From: Harmothoe impar | Taxonomy: Eukaryota > Annelida > Polychaeta > Phyllodocida > Polynoidae | Reading direction: 5' to 3' | DNA: 64,000 bases | Assembly: GCA_947462335.1 (NCBI GenBank) | Contig: OX381705.1 | Span: 46,700,175 to 46,764,174 of the forward strand | In this document: positions 18,839 through 43,532 of the stretch, piece by piece | Layout of the letters: each line of letters begins with the position of its first letter | Numbering within the stretch: position 1 is the stretch's first letter | Translations under genes and position numbers: made by a program | The notes under the pieces: model-generated | The model's input: only the letters and a program-made list of their open reading frames with translations | Told to the model about the DNA's origin: nothing | Database searches by the model: none

Positions 18839-21800
18839 ATTGTTTTATTTAAAAGGTTGACAAGAAAAACGCCATCTGCTTATTGTCTTAGATTCTGGAT
18901 TGAATAAGGTCACAGTCAGATCGCTGATCTAGGGTGTTAATCTAAAAAATATATCGCAGACGTTTTATATTTAAGGATATAAGAGATAGAAACAGGTTCA
19001 TACGTATATTTGATTTATTTATTCATGGTTTTGACGGTAGATATAAATCGATTTAATCACCAGATATAAGTATGTATCAACACGGTTAGCATTACCCCTG
19101 TAAAATAAAGGTTTTCATCTCATCGAAAACTGAAAGACTTTTCTCAAATAAGCTATGATCCACAAGTAATGACTTTTGATTTCATACGAGTCATGTTCAC
19201 TGTTAGATATAATTTCTGCAATTATCCATGGAACTATTGCATACCAGCCAAACCATAAGGCTAGTGACATAACTGATAGTTTATATACAACTTATAAATA
19301 ATCACATGGACCACCGTGAAACAACGATCAAATGTGGAAACTAAATAGGAGAAAATAACCCTTCATATTCAAATTTCAACATCGAATATATCGACCAGAG
19401 ATAGCTCATGTTGCATAGTTACACTCATTAATCATTTGCAGTTATTACCTTATATTCTTACTTATAAATATCTCGATAAAACGCCTGCTTCTCGTTTCAT
19501 TCCCATGATAATGTCTCACCTCCTACGTCTAGTATGTTAAAACAGTCAGAATATGAAAAAGAGATCCCTTATAACAGGGAACTTTAACAACACACGCTTA
19601 AGAAGATCTAATTAGAATCTCCTTAAAATATCAATATCTCAGAACCAGCCACTCCCCTAGTATATCAATCACTCTAGAGGGCCCTACCCTAGCTAAGAAC
19701 GTCTTTATGTGCTGGTCCTAGTGCCATTCCCGAGGGGATACTACGAAAAACGGTGGTAATTGCATGTTTAGAATTAATTGAAGTCCTCCTAATTTGTTTC
19801 TGTGCAGCCCAACTCCTCCGAGCCCTCTCCTGTACCAAGGGGATCGCGAGGGAGATTGAATAGACACGTTATATGTTCGCTGCTAACTACTTATCATTGG
19901 GATAATGACACAACTGACACATGGTGGGAGCTCTGCTGGACATTATTCTCAGGGCTTGATTAATATCATTTTATGTTAATGTGTTTTAAGTGAAGAATAA
20001 TCATTAATAAAAATGGTTGTGCGTAGACACATTGCCATCTGGCTGCAATGGGATTTACATCGTAATAAAACATTAATTATGTGATCATGGTGAGACCTTA
20101 TCAATTGAACAATTGAACAAAACCATGAGACAAAACCATGAAACAAGAGCAACACTTGTTCTCAATATCCACATAGGCTATATACATAGGTATGGTCCTA
20201 CCGGAGATACCACCAATAATGCACCTCGTTTTCTTGCATGTATAATATATAAGTAATCTCACTCGTATAATTATTATGTTCATTAACTTCATATATTTAC
20301 AGATGAAATAGCAAAGACAAATACAGGATTATCATTATAATATATCACAATGTGCCGCTAAGTTGCAACTCCCTTTCACTCCAGATGATATAAGACCACA
20401 TACCACATATTCTGAAGTAAACATCAATACCTGATGAAAATAATGATACACACACTGTTAATAGTTAGTGCGCATAAGTAATATCTACTGCATGGTAATA
20501 GTATACATATTAAAAGAGTAGAATCTGCTGTTTACGGTAGACATTGTGGCATTTCTGGGTCAACCATTTACAGTGTACATACAATTTCTTAATAATATCA
20601 ATGCACTTTACTTAACCAATAGTATGCATGCACATGGTGATAATTATGAACTATTGTCCAAATTAGCGTTTCTAAATACTATGCATCTACAATGTGGATT
20701 GCATGGAAAGGTAAATTTACTTCTAGTACCTGTAGTCTTGTCTGTAAAGTTCGTCTCTTATGTTCCATATTTCTCGTATACACCACACGATGGAGAACTT
20801 TGAAATACGTAGCAGTAGGTGATAATTGATCTTTAGGAATCCATATAAAAAGTTAAAGTTTCTTCATTTCTACACAACTAGACCTATTAATTTAATCCTG
20901 TAATGAAAGGGGCGGGGGTCCGGGGGGAGAAGTTGTATGGGGGGAATCCAGGGGGAGGAGAATTCTGAGTGGGAGAATTCCAGGGGGATTTGCAGCGACG
21001 TGGGATAGTTAGAGGACAACAGGTGTGACTGACAAGTCAGTCTCCCATGAGAAGCATTGTCTCTTTAGGTATGGTGGATACTTTGATTACGTAGTCATGT
21101 TTACTATGATAGCAGAACACATGGACATAGGATCACGTACAGATGAACATCGTTAGACCATATCAAATTGCAGCACTAATCCCTTGTGGACAGAAATGAC
21201 TTGGACATACATATTGATGTTGTACTTGGGATGCCCTTTAGCATAGACAGAAGGGATTTACACAAATCTCATCACCAAGCAGTAAACAATATGATGAGGG
21301 CGTTTTGTGTCTAATTTCCTTTTAACTTCGGGCTTTGATATATAGGAAAATTCTTTTCACGATCAAATTTCACATGTTAGTAATTCAGAGTTTATTGATT
21401 GGCAAAAGTTGTTATAATGCCCAAGTTCCTCCTAGCTGAAAGCATTACTGACAGCATAAACTTTAATTTGACACCAAATTTGCCCATATCTTTTCCAATT
21501 CTAACATATTTCTTCATCAAAGATTTAAAGAAAAAGGAGTTTTCTCCAAATCACGACTTTTATGATGCGTGCTGTGATGAGAAACCACTTTTTGGATTGG
21601 CCTAACTATGTATTTTGCAACAGGTGTCACACCATGGTGTCTTGAAGGGAAAGCAATAGTAACTGGTTCGGCTCTGACGGTTTCTACCACACCATGGAAT
21701 GCTGAATCATGTAAGGTATACAGTTGAGAAGAGAGTTCAATGGAGGGAGGGTCATTCCGTAGGATGATCAAAATAACAATTGGGGAGTGGGGTGGAAGTA

Positions 21801-22047
21801 TGTCTGACAGAAGCTGCTTGTGAACCGATACATTACCTGATAAACATATTAGGTCAAGTATTAATAGTTAAAAAATGTACAACATCCTTTCACCTGGACA
21901 CCAGCGTAGATATAGGACGGGTGCTGACCACCACACCCTGTGATAATTAATCGTTTCCAGGGTGCAGCATCCTGACTAGACTTCCAAAATCAGGTTTATA
22001 GCATCTTACACCTTCAAGTCATGTCGCTGTAGGTCAATGCAGATTGG
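18839..22047. other. AT-rich gene-free stretch
   Basis: No exon is recognised. The segment 19950-20100 is rich in TAAT-type words and a CCATCTG box and could be regulatory. A G-rich patch (GGGGGGAG words) lies at about 20905-20990. Confidence 0.4.
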
Positions 22048-22593
22048 CTACGATGTGAGATAGGTGATGACACCCCATATGAAGGACATCATGGCTGGTA
22101 TAGCAGTCCATGCCTTCATCCAATGCTCAGGGCTCACCGTGGAGGGGGAATCATTGGTGGGGTCTGTAGCATTAGGCATGGCCCAGGGGCACACATCATA
22201 CTTACTCTTCCCAGACCCGTCCCCCTCTACACACTTATCGGTGCAGCAGCACTGCCTGGAGATCCTGGAGTAGCCCTGAGGCCCAGGTCCGTAGCTGATG
22301 CCATCCTTGCACAGACTGGAATAGGCACAGCCCATCTTGTACATAAAGGTGGTTCGCTCCTTCTTCGTGCCAGCACCATAGGTCACCTTGCTCGTGTCCA
22401 CGAAACAGATCTGCTTGGTCTCGCAGGTGCGCTTTGAGAAGGCGCAGTCGGCCAGTTTGTCGGCGTTGTAGCAGTAGTTACACACTATGGCCATGCCCCC
22501 ACGTGGCAGCATACCCAGGAGGATGTAGACCAGGGAGCAGGTGGGCAGTGCCCAGCGCCACAAGACCACGTCAGCTAGAGGCAGCATCCTCAT
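22048..22593 (-). CDS. Ly6/uPAR-domain protein, probably GPI-anchored
   Basis: The frame is uninterrupted and encodes 181 residues. The N-terminus has a hydrophobic signal segment (about residues 10-35, PTCSLVYILLGML). A single cysteine-rich LU (three-finger) domain follows: CNYC near its start, then DCAFSKRTC, ICF, GC, LC and finally QCCCTDKC, the usual closing motif. A Ser/Thr/Pro spacer with an NAT glycosylation site follows, and the chain ends in a hydrophobic tail (AMMSFIWGVITYLT), as in GPI-anchored members. The family acts outside the cell as receptor modulators or adhesion proteins; the ligand here is unknown. The coding part has no intron, whereas most LU genes are split. The ATG at 22593 is the first in frame. 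Several nearby in-frame ATGs could also serve. Confidence 0.85.
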   Translation of the reverse strand: MRMLPLADVVLWRWALPTCSLVYILLGMLPRGGMAIVCNYCYNADKLADCAFSKRTCETKQICFVDTSKVTYGAGTKKERTTFMYKMGCAYSSLCKDGISYGPGPQGYSRISRQCCCTDKCVEGDGSGKSKYDVCPWAMPNATDPTNDSPSTVSPEHWMKAWTAIPAMMSFIWGVITYLTS

Positions 22594-22715
22594 GGTGCAA
22601 GGACTAGGTGGCCTGGTGCTGGAGTGGAGAAGGAATGGGTGCAGTCCTGAGAGAAGTCTGATGTAGAAGATGGTGGCAAGCCAGGCTGGACATCACCGCT
22701 AGAGCGGAGCTGGCT
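22594..22715 (-). other. 5' leader of the Ly6-type gene with splice acceptor
   Basis: On the minus strand, TTCATTGTTTCAG directly precedes 22715. This is a good 3' splice site about 120 bp before the ATG. A non-coding first exon and the promoter would lie further toward higher coordinates; I could not locate them. Confidence 0.5.
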
Positions 22716-22719
22716 CTGA

Positions 22720-25700
22720 AACAATGAATAAAAAAGATGGTTCAGAGATGTTTATGGATTTAAGTACAATTAAGACAGTATAATATTGATGTTTGGTATC
22801 AATTTCCAACCAGGACTGCACCAAGCAACGTTCTACCACAATGCATGTAACAATGCTTTGAAACGATTTGAGAACTTAAGTAGTGACTAAAATGCTAGGG
22901 AACAGTGAGACCCATCTGTCTATAATTATAAGCTTGCTATCTGTCACTAAATTGTTGTGTTATGGGGTTGGGGATATAATGACGATATAAAAATGAAAGT
23001 TTGGCTGTCCTCCCTGAAAGCATTCATGTGCTTGGGACATTTTACTACCCCAATGGACATAATTGTTGTTTATAGATTGCCTTTTCTGTCCTTTAAACAC
23101 AGGGCTATAGTGAGGCACAATGTCCTGACTAAAAGGCTTTGGGGATCTGTAATTTGGCAAAGAACGACGTAATTTCAGGCTTCCCATGTATTGATTTTAA
23201 CATTAGGGGTGATCCTTCCATGGCAGCGTCGCGCTACATAAGGCTCCTCTGGAAAAGAAGTATACATTCATTGTATTTGAATGAAGCAAATGCTAGTAGT
23301 ATCCGAAAAAAATCGAATTTTCTCAGGCTCTCGTGTGAACTCCTCCTGCATGCACATTGTCTAATGCACTTAAAGTTTGTTAAACTTGCTTGTCTCCGCT
23401 GTAAAAGTATCATATTAATCGCTTAGCGTACTGATAATAATTCTGGCGTAAGGTACCATAAATATTATTACACTGATAATGATCAGAATATCCCAAATGA
23501 GTGATATAGTAGATTACGTGTAATAAGATCAGAACAAGTATCTAGTCATCTCTTTGAAGACACAAAATACCTCAGAATATCAGACTTTCCAGCATGATCC
23601 CTGCCTAGAATAGTTTAACCTGTCCTTATTTGTATTTCACCAGTGATACCACATGCCATTTCTCTCTAAATGTGACTAATTTGCAGTCCTATCTCTTTCA
23701 AAATAAATCTATCATGATAAAGAAGAAGCTATTGCATTAAGAACACCTGAATCTGATTGATTGCTTTAAGCCACGTGGCGCGTCACACCAGTGCTAATGG
23801 ACTATGGAAAGTGGCTTCACTTTGATGTCTTGATGGAATTTCATTTTTAACAGCAAATGATGGAGTTATAAAATATACTTTAATGTCAGCAATATTTATT
23901 GGCTCGTCGAGGAGTCATGCAAGGTTAGCATGGTAGGATAGCTGCAAGCAAATACTCTAATGCTATGGATATCACACGGCAATGACCTTTAGGGGATCAA
24001 TATGCATTTGCACAAGAAGAAGATACTAATGTGGCTGATTATAACATACAAAACACTGTCAGATCTCTGATAGATTATTTACAACATCGATACCGGTAAT
24101 TTGACCTTGTCATTGTGGGCTGATCATGACGTTATTTGGCACCAACTGTTTTTATTACAATATGATGAATCGATGGTGCCCAGGAAGAAAATGGGAAAGA
24201 CAGAAGCTGTGTGTGTGTGTGTGCGTGGCGGGGGTTTGGGTGGTAATTTTAGCTAGCCGCCACCTAACGATCTCTGGTCGGAGATTAATCGCTGTTCGTG
24301 ATGATGTAGGGACTGGAAACCATTGGTGTGCGTGATAACAACCAGCGAACAAACAGCTGCCGCAAAGACATTAAAGTCGAAACTAATAAAACGTCAGGGT
24401 CGGAATAAAAAAGGAGCCATGGGGAGGGAAGCATACTTTGGGTGCAAAAAGAAGAGGCTGGTATCAGGTGCTATGGACTCTGACCAAAGTCTGAGGTTGT
24501 GTCATAAAACCTGGGGGTATCATCACACAAAAAGGTTCGGAGGCCAATAGGTTAGTGTACTGGAAAATATATGGTGGAAAAGCCTCTTTCCTTTTATGAA
24601 ATAATGCACCTTTTTGCTTAAAATGGAAACTATCGTGTCCGCAAAAATGCTACATAACACAATATCAATATTCTGTTCTAAAAGAGGATTCTATTCCGTA
24701 CATTCGGTTTTACCGAAGCAAGACTAACATTGGAGGTAAATGCTCTATTGATCTGGACCATGCATCACTTCATCTTTGATGTGACAGATTTCATAGAAGA
24801 ACATCTTCTCATGAAATGTGCATTCAGGACACCCCCTGAGGGGATAGCCCTACATCTGCCCATGAAGGTATCAGTACTTTATCTGGACACCCGGACGTCG
24901 TACATGGACATCTCTAGGCAATGCATTCTCCTATACTCTGTCATCCACCTATATGTAATGATGAATGGAATGGGAGAGGCATATTCCCTACTATAAGGCA
25001 TGAGACTGGTGAGATCCTCAATGTTGTTGAGAAATTAAATAATCACATCCATGCTATTTCTTATTCTGGAAAAGGCTCAACAACGGCAGGTAAAACTATA
25101 TTTTGAAGCAATATAGTCAATGAATATCTATCCTAATGGATAAACCTATCCATTCTCTACTGACGATGTATTGGTCATATTTTGTGTTTTATATTGATAT
25201 GTATGACAGAGCTAGCCATAGTAATTTAAAGCTCGAACCAACTCAACATTAACACAATACAATGGAACAATAAGACAGACAATGACCCAATAGTGTGTAG
25301 CCCTGCCCTTTGACACATAGTAGAACCCTAAAATATTTTCCAATCATAGTAGTGTCTTGACTGGCAATTTCTATAATCTATGGATTTTCTGACAGCCACT
25401 TTAGTTGTATTATTCCCATGGGTGGCACCCTCTAATATGTGCCGATATTGGCGAATGCAGCACCAGTGACCTTAGTGATAAATCTATCCCGGAACTTGTT
25501 CTACACCGATTGGCCTGTGGCAGCAAAATGAATTATCTTGTTTGAACGTGTTTATACCCTGCTGGTAATGTGATTACATGTGTGTACTGACTTGGTAGAC
25601 ATACACCACTGCCGTGTTTTAAGAGAGGATATTACTAATCACGTAAATTGACAGCAATATAACTAAAGCATTCATATCATGAATTTAGTTTTGAGCCTGT

Positions 25701-27430
25701 AACGTGTAATGAATACATGATTTCCAAATATACCAACGTGTACAATGAGAATATATGCCTTCCTCTATTGATATGTCTTGAAGGTAGGTCAAAGAATGCA
25801 TTTCATTAATGCAATCAAACATATATCTGTCTCAGAGAGTTTAAATTGACACTGTAATATCCATCTTGTAAATTAAGACTTTCCATCTTCAGTCCCCAGT
25901 GTATAGTAGCGAATGATAGATGGATAGCATGCATGCTGATTAATATCAATGTGATCGATAGAAAAAAAGATGTATGCATATTTCATTTTTTCCGCATTTC
26001 AGGCAGTGATGAAGATAGATAGGATCACCTATACCAATAGATACCATATGGCTGTGTTGTCTTATTTATACCTCCAAGCTCCAACAAATACAACCCTTTC
26101 TCTGAATGACATATTACCGTTATCTTCCGTTAGAGAAGGCCAAAAAAGCTGTAAGTCTGTAATTTCAAACTAGAAATATAAGATGTCTTGTAATAGCTCA
26201 CTGGGTCACGAACCTCAGGTCTCATCGTCTGTTGAATATTATTAGACTGTATGAAATATTCCAAAATCCAAAATAATTATAAATACGGGAGAATGAATTG
26301 CATCCCATGGAAACTTGATGGAATGGAAAGGATCCTTATCAAATACCGCACGTAAGAACTTCCTTTATCCAGTTCAGTCGTGTAAATCTGTTTTATCTAA
26401 TGGGGATTAATGAAACACCCTTCTACTTGGAAATTCTTTTTAGAAATAGCCACAATTCAAGCAGCCAGTCAGATTTAATGTCCTCCTAGCCATCGGCAAT
26501 GGGCAAACATCATAGAACATGGAGAATAGGCTCCCACTGCGGTTCTTTGTCGACAGTAATTAACTTACTAATGAGAGCCTTGATTAAAAATGATAAGATT
26601 TGGGGCATTGTCAACAGGGAGGATGCAAATGAGTCAATATGCAGTCCCATCATTGGGGCCGGGAAGAGCAAATACTGGAATAGAATTCACGTTTAGGGTC
26701 CATGGTGGTCTTAGGTATCTTGCAAAATCATGGTCCATGCCTTCTAATTTCCGAGTCTAGGGAGGCTTGTTTGCCAATTCCAATTTTCAAATAACATGTG
26801 AGGTATCCTAGGCAACTGACTCGAACAGTTTGAAAGATTGTTTAATGTTTAGATAGACCAAAATAAAAGTACATTCCTCTTGGAGCTATGATAACTTGTG
26901 ACTGCATACATGTGTAATACCGTGACCGTCATACACCGCTGAACTGACTTAAATCAGCTACATTTCCATGTCAATCCATAGAAAATACATAATGTATCTG
27001 AGCTCTGTGGTGATGGCGTTGTAATACGTATCAGAGCTCAGAAAAGCGGTGCGTTTAGAAATATAGAGTCACACCCATCGTTTTATTTAGTATTTGGGGA
27101 ATGTTCAAATGTCAGTCACGTTTCCCCCACAGAGCAAAGATAACGGACCACGGCTAATCGCCCCAAGCTGCTGCCTCGGCCACCAGGTAACTAACACAAC
27201 ACGTAACCTGCTCGTCTATATGACCATCCTGCTCCGCCCCTTGCATGCCCAACATCCCTCTTGTTCCCCCTAGGGGGGCACCCTTCAACCCCAGCACCCC
27301 AGTCTCCGCCGGCGGGAGCCGTTGGGGTGGATAACTACAAACCACAGTCAATAGATCGGCCTTCTCAGCACCCGACAAGGCGTGAGGAAGGCTCCTGGGG
27401 AGAAGAAGTAATAACTGAGCAGTTGGGGGT
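22720..27430. other. Gene-free stretch, possibly intron of the Ly6-type gene
   Basis: No exon, RNA gene or mobile element is recognised. A short (GT)n run lies at about 24208-24225. A 10-bp inverted repeat (CTGAGCTCTG, then CAGAGCTCAG) lies within 26995-27045. Confidence 0.4.
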
Positions 27431-27439
27431 TCAGGGGCC

Positions 27440-27448
27440 GAGCTGCTC
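27440..27448. other. GAGCWGCTC palindrome, first of 13
   Basis: Exact GAGCTGCTC or GAGCAGCTC words start at 27440, 32477, 37464, 37515, 41150, 41161, 41764, 42543, 42573, 48949, 48968, 51525 and 63213. Near-matches (AACTGCTCGC) lie near 48869 and 51345. None was seen before 27.4 kb. Flanking sequences are not alike, so this is not a simple dispersed repeat. Confidence 0.7.
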
Positions 27449-27449
27449 A

Positions 27450-30400
27450 ACCACTGCCCTGCTGCCAGATGGACCTCTGTACTGACTCATTTGACCTGCT
27501 AACCTCCTGTGTTGTTGCTGATGGGGCATGTGTACAGGCAGTGATTTTAAGGGAATAGACCGTTCCTGTACTTCAGCAACGATCACTGTTACCATCCCTT
27601 TTATCCTGAGAGCGTAAATGCTTTGATTTCTGTCCTGCATGGCCATTAGAGTTATCTTACCACTGGTATTGATAATCTTCTATTGGGGATGAAGCGTTTG
27701 TTACCAAGAATCGATGCAATTTAATAATGAAACGAACTAACATATTGCCTCGGGGTGCCAGTTATTCCTACTTCTTTGGTAAGAATGTCACTGCGATGAA
27801 CACGAGTCAGATTATTATAAGGTGATCGAAATTACAGCCAGATCTGCAAATGTTGCTCTACTGTTTTTATACAATTATCCATGTTATTCTTTTTTCCCTT
27901 TCCGACTGGGTCTAATTGGCATCAGAAATGATTTAAAACTTTTAGTAGCTATAGATGGTTGTATGAACTAAGGAGATCTTCTGTTTTAGATTCATAATAT
28001 ATATATATTATAACTCTAAGTAAAGCAAAGAATATATCCTTACTTAAGCCCAACCAAGTAAAAATGGTGAAGCTGAACTGATTTATGGGCAAATGGAAAT
28101 GGGGGTGAAGTGGGTGGCTTGCCGGGATGGTGTGGGTATACTGATAACATGACAATGTTCATTACATAGTATTGATCTGATATACCAAGAAGAAGCGAGG
28201 TTATGATTAATACTTTAACTTTAATTAGTTTCCACACAACTTTCCAAACTTCTACATGGGCCTAGCTTTATCTGAATATCTAGAGTACTAAAATTAATTC
28301 AAATCTGCCTCTGACAGGGATTTTTGGGAAATTGCATGGTTGATTTCAATTTGGGAAAGATTTTGCTTGATAGGTTTCCTCTATCAAGTTAGATCAAAAC
28401 AGTGATTGCGTGTGTTTTAGGCTGACACATTGATATCCATATCCAGAGATAATCGCAACACAGACACATCTTTAATAAGGGAACATGTGTGAATAAATTG
28501 AGGGAGAATGGAGAAAGTGGCAGCTCAGGTCTAAACAGTTCACTGAGAAACACTGCATGAAAATGATTGTATAAACTCCTAATTATTTACGGACGAAGTA
28601 TTCATAAACTATTCTCATCAACGTCATCGGTAAGCACAGTAATTAAGATGATTTTGTGACAAGAGAGAAGTCCAGTTAACCAATATTAACGTCGATAGTA
28701 AGCAGTCACAAAGTGGTTTGGCGGCCTTCTGTCAAGCCGCGCCTCGCCTATATAAGGGCCAGGGTACCGGTTCTGGCTACACTTCGAGACTTGCTGTAGG
28801 TGCAACAAGAGATGCGGCCCCAAGCATCGCGTGCCAACCTATGTAGCCCCAGTAAAGCTTGGTTGTGGGTAAAAATGGAGAGCCTGAAGTGAAAATGACA
28901 AGGCTGTAGTATAGCATGAAAACATGAGGGACTCTTGTAAAATAACCTCATTATCCCCTACAATAGATCCGTTTTAGTCGGGTGAATCAATGACCAGGCT
29001 ATCCCCAGGGCGTATATAGAGTGAATTGTGCCGTTCATATATCGTGCAGGACGTTGTACCTCAATTCCCTCCCACCCCTAATCCCATCATTACTAACCCC
29101 TACCGACACCTACCTCGCTGTCTTGTCGCGTGATCCAGCAGGTTCCAATGGGCAATTTATCGTGTATAGTATGCCGATAGTATCCAGCAGGGTGTGAATG
29201 AAGCAGACCGCCCACGTTCCATAGTAACCCCTATTATTCTAGCCAGTGGCGACAGGGTGGCCTGTCCTATCTAACCAGAGCCCAGGACACCTGGTTACCA
29301 CTCCCCCTTATCGGCTGACCCTACCCAGAGGGAGATAGAGGGTGCTGGGTCACAGCTCGATCAGCCTATATGAGATGAGGGAGGGATTGAAAGGTGGGAG
29401 AAGGGAGGGGGTGGTAGTATGCTTACCTCCGTTTGGCGTGTCTGGTGATGATGTATGGCTGGACGGGAGAAATTCAATTAGCCTCTGCTTATTATGTGCT
29501 GGCACCGCCCAAAGCTATATACCAGCAGGAGACTCTGTGCTCTGCTTAACGCTGGTTTCCTGCTCTCCTCCAGGGCAGACCCCACACGCCCCTTCCTCCT
29601 GGTGGCAGGGCTGGGACCAACTGTCCCCTGGAGATGGTGGTGGGGAGCTGTGGGCTTGGTGGTGCCTCCAACTTGGATAAGACAGCAACACTGATTGGTT
29701 GGTAACTAGGATTGTTCAGGGACGTTGCATGGAGAGGGAGGAGTGGGTGGGTGGGTGGGGGTTGGCAGGACCAGCCCCTCAGCCTCTGACGGCTGCTGGC
29801 CGGAGCACCAGTAATTAGCTGAACTGCCCCTCCACCCCTTCATCCATCCTGCATTCTGCTTCCTATTCATTTGATTTCTCCACTCAATTTGCTGAACAGT
29901 TGTCTCTCACCCCTCCTTCATCCCCCTTTATATCATCGAGTTCTGCCGCCCACAGACCTCACACTTCTGACATACTAAACAGTATCTGTCAAATGTAGTT
30001 TGTATACCCAGATCATGCCTGACCAGTTACACTGTGGTTTGCATTTAAATCTATCGGCTGGTTTATGTACGGTGGACGTGGCGTGTAAAGTGTCCCAACA
30101 CTACATTCCTAATGACCAAAATCTATCGGCTGGTTTATCTCAGCATCATTGAGCCAGTAACGGCTACCCACGGTGGACTTGTGCAGTGATGTTAATAGAA
30201 TTGGAAAATGGTAATATCATAGGAATGAAAATTATACATAGATCATCGTTCAGTATGGCACTACCATTATGTTCTCACGCCAGTGTCCGTTTTTCCTATT
30301 CGGAGAAAATTGGATTCCAGGGCAAAAACATAATTATATAAGTCTGGTGAGATCAGACATGTGGCTGTTGTCGAACAAAATACTGACACAGAAACAACCA

Positions 30401-32470
30401 CACTGCCTAGGTAAGTGTATATACGCGAGGATAACTGTATAATGTTTTCCCTTATGCTCAATACAGATACAACACTTAGTATGCATCTAATGCACATGCA
30501 GCGCCCGATCTCTAAATGAGAAGAGAATCACATTAGGGCCTGGACGCGTCGTGATCAGCTAGGACTAATAATTTGGGGACCGTGCGTCCCAAAAGAGGGC
30601 ACTGCAAGTGGTGCAAACCGGAAGTCAGCCTGAAACGCTGACTTTGTCCCCGAGCACGAGCCACAGCCGATGGTTTCAGAGGACAGCTGCGACTACTAGC
30701 AAACATGCGTCCTGATCAGTTCCTTTATCACGCGCCCTCTCCCCAGCCCTGCTCCTGGTATGTTCCTTACTACCTCCACCAGCACAACCTCCCCCTAGGG
30801 CTATTGCTGCTAGCGAGCACCCTCCCCAAAGACCCCGCTGGAATCACAGTGAGTAGCATGGCACCCAACCCCGCCAGGAAATCTGATAATGGTAATTGGT
30901 GGGATCAGCGTCGATGGACTGCCTATAATAGGGGTCTGGCCATCCCTTCCCTGACTATGCCCCATCTCCCTGCACCCCCAACTCCCCTACTACTACTACT
31001 ACTACTACCACTACTACTACTATCAGTGAATGTTCCCCTTGTCGCGCGTCCTTCCCCACTGAGGAGGACGATAAGGCTTCAGGGTTTCACACAGGACGCG
31101 AACAACTCAATATAATTGGCGTCAGTGTCAACTCTATACACCCTCCACAGGCCGTGAGATTAGAACAGACTGGGAGGGAGGAAATTGGGTCCAGTGTGTG
31201 TGGTCCCGTGGAAATGAGGAGGTGCCCCACAGAAACCCATCACACCCCGGTCACTCCAGGCGGCCACAGGAGGACTTCCTCCAGCACTACTGGCCCACTA
31301 CTAGTTACTGCCAGACATCCCAGATCATTAAGGCGGGGGTTAAAGTCCGCCCAGAGAGCTCGTACAAGATTTTCCCTGGTAAGAACGCGACCAAATCCAG
31401 AGCCAATATAGGTCTCCGCCCTAAACAAAAGATAATTCCCCCCCCTTTAATTGCATACTTCTAAGAAAGGGGTCTTGTTTTCTTTATAACTTTTGATTCA
31501 TGACCAGAGATCGCGCATAAAAACCACAGGTACATGCTACTAATTTGTTAATGCTAATTGCATGCTCCAGGGCATTGCTCCCGCGGTCACACAACGTGCA
31601 TTATTCGGTGCGAGACGTGTCGATGTCCGCCATGTTCGCTTGGCACCTAGCAGCTCCTGGAGGAACTGGTTATTACCCCAGTGGAAAGTCCTCCGCTGCG
31701 ACCCTATTTGGGCTGGAGCGCCCTCGTCAACATTAAACCAAACACCACCAAATGGACTGTCTGCGTGTAGCCTAGTGCCTGGGAGATCTAGACCTCTTCC
31801 TCCTGGGGTCAGCAGTTGGCAAAGCTTTTAGGATCTAATGTGATTTTAATGCTGGTTTCCTATTCCAAATTGATCTAGGAGTGGCCCCCGGCATTGCCTG
31901 TAGTTGTGGGTGTACTCTGAGGAGTGGACACTTCGTGGATAAGATTAATTAAATAAAGATTACATATACACAGTCCGTGTGGTGACTATAGACGTGAGTG
32001 TGGCGTGGCGAGACTGGAATAATTGTAGCACATGACATTGTCTGCACTGTAGAGAAAAAGCTCATCCATACCATAGGCAATGGATCCCCTGTCCATAGTA
32101 TGTAATATTGTTCATACCGCAAAATATGAAAACCGTAGATGCTGTGATAGCAATACCGCAATACCCTTCTGCAAACTCTGTGTGGGCCTCAACCATCTCA
32201 CGGAGTGCCAGCATTAATGCCGAACCTTTAGATTTAAGGCCAACTTCATAGCATAATCACAGCAGCCCATAACCAACCCTCCCTCCCACCATCACCACAT
32301 CCCTTCTACCAATCCCACCCCCGTGCCCCCAACCAGCCCAGGCACACCCGCGGTCATCCGATCAACCAAGGCCCTTCTTCTCAAGGCCAGGGCTTCTCGC
32401 CCTGAACCAGCCAAGAGCGATGGGCTTCTCGGCTCGAACTCTGCCTCGAGTTGCTCTTTTGATTAATAGG
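27450..32470. other. Gene-free stretch with simple repeats
   Basis: No gene is supported. A TATATAAGG box lies at 28749 in a GC-rich context and could be a core promoter, but no transcript can be tied to it. AAATCTATCGGCTGGTTTAT occurs at about 30049 and again 71 bp later. A (CTA)n tract lies near 30989-31022. G-rich GGGTGGGTGGGTGGGGG lies near 29744. The long open frame at 30705-31115 is low-complexity and not called. Confidence 0.4.
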
Positions 32471-32485
32471 GCGGCCGAGCAGCTC

Positions 32486-43100
<10,615 letters not shown>

Positions 43101-43532
43101 AGCCATGTTATCACAGCCTTATAATGTCCTTTGAGCGTGTCGGCATTAAGTTAATCAGGTTTATGCCCTGAATATAGTACATTCAGCTTATGATATCACA
43201 GCCTACTAATCAATCTAAACAGGTATAATAATATACAACAAGTGACATGACTTTACACATAGTCACACTGAAAAAACAGGACAACACAAATCAGATCACA
43301 GGCAGTAAAGTGAGCTATCAGCAGTTCATAGACGGGCGGCGGCATTTAATCACATACTCAAAACATCTTACTCAAGTGCCATGTATATCTTACGTTATGT
43401 CGACCTTATGCTAGGATCAATGTGTTGGGGTGATAATTGATGTATGATCGCCACGACGGTACACAGAGATTAAGGTTGAAACAAGAAGTACAGTATCGTC
43501 AATTCACACTATAAGCCATATTACTAATAACA
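43101..43532 (-). other. Probable LINE 3' untranslated tail
   Basis: This lies downstream of the LINE stop codon on the minus strand. Short repeated words (AGGCTGTGATATCA and AGGCTGTGATAACA) occur towards its end. CR1/L2-type elements often end in short repeats, but I cannot place the exact terminus. Confidence 0.4.

Noticed and set aside
28749..28757. TATA box with promoter
   Set aside because: TATATAAGG is a good match, but no exon or transcript can be linked to it. Single TATA matches are common in AT-rich DNA.
30705..31115. 136-codon frame with a poly-Leu stretch
   Set aside because: The poly-Leu comes from a (CTA)n microsatellite. The rest is low-complexity Pro-rich with no splice or domain support.
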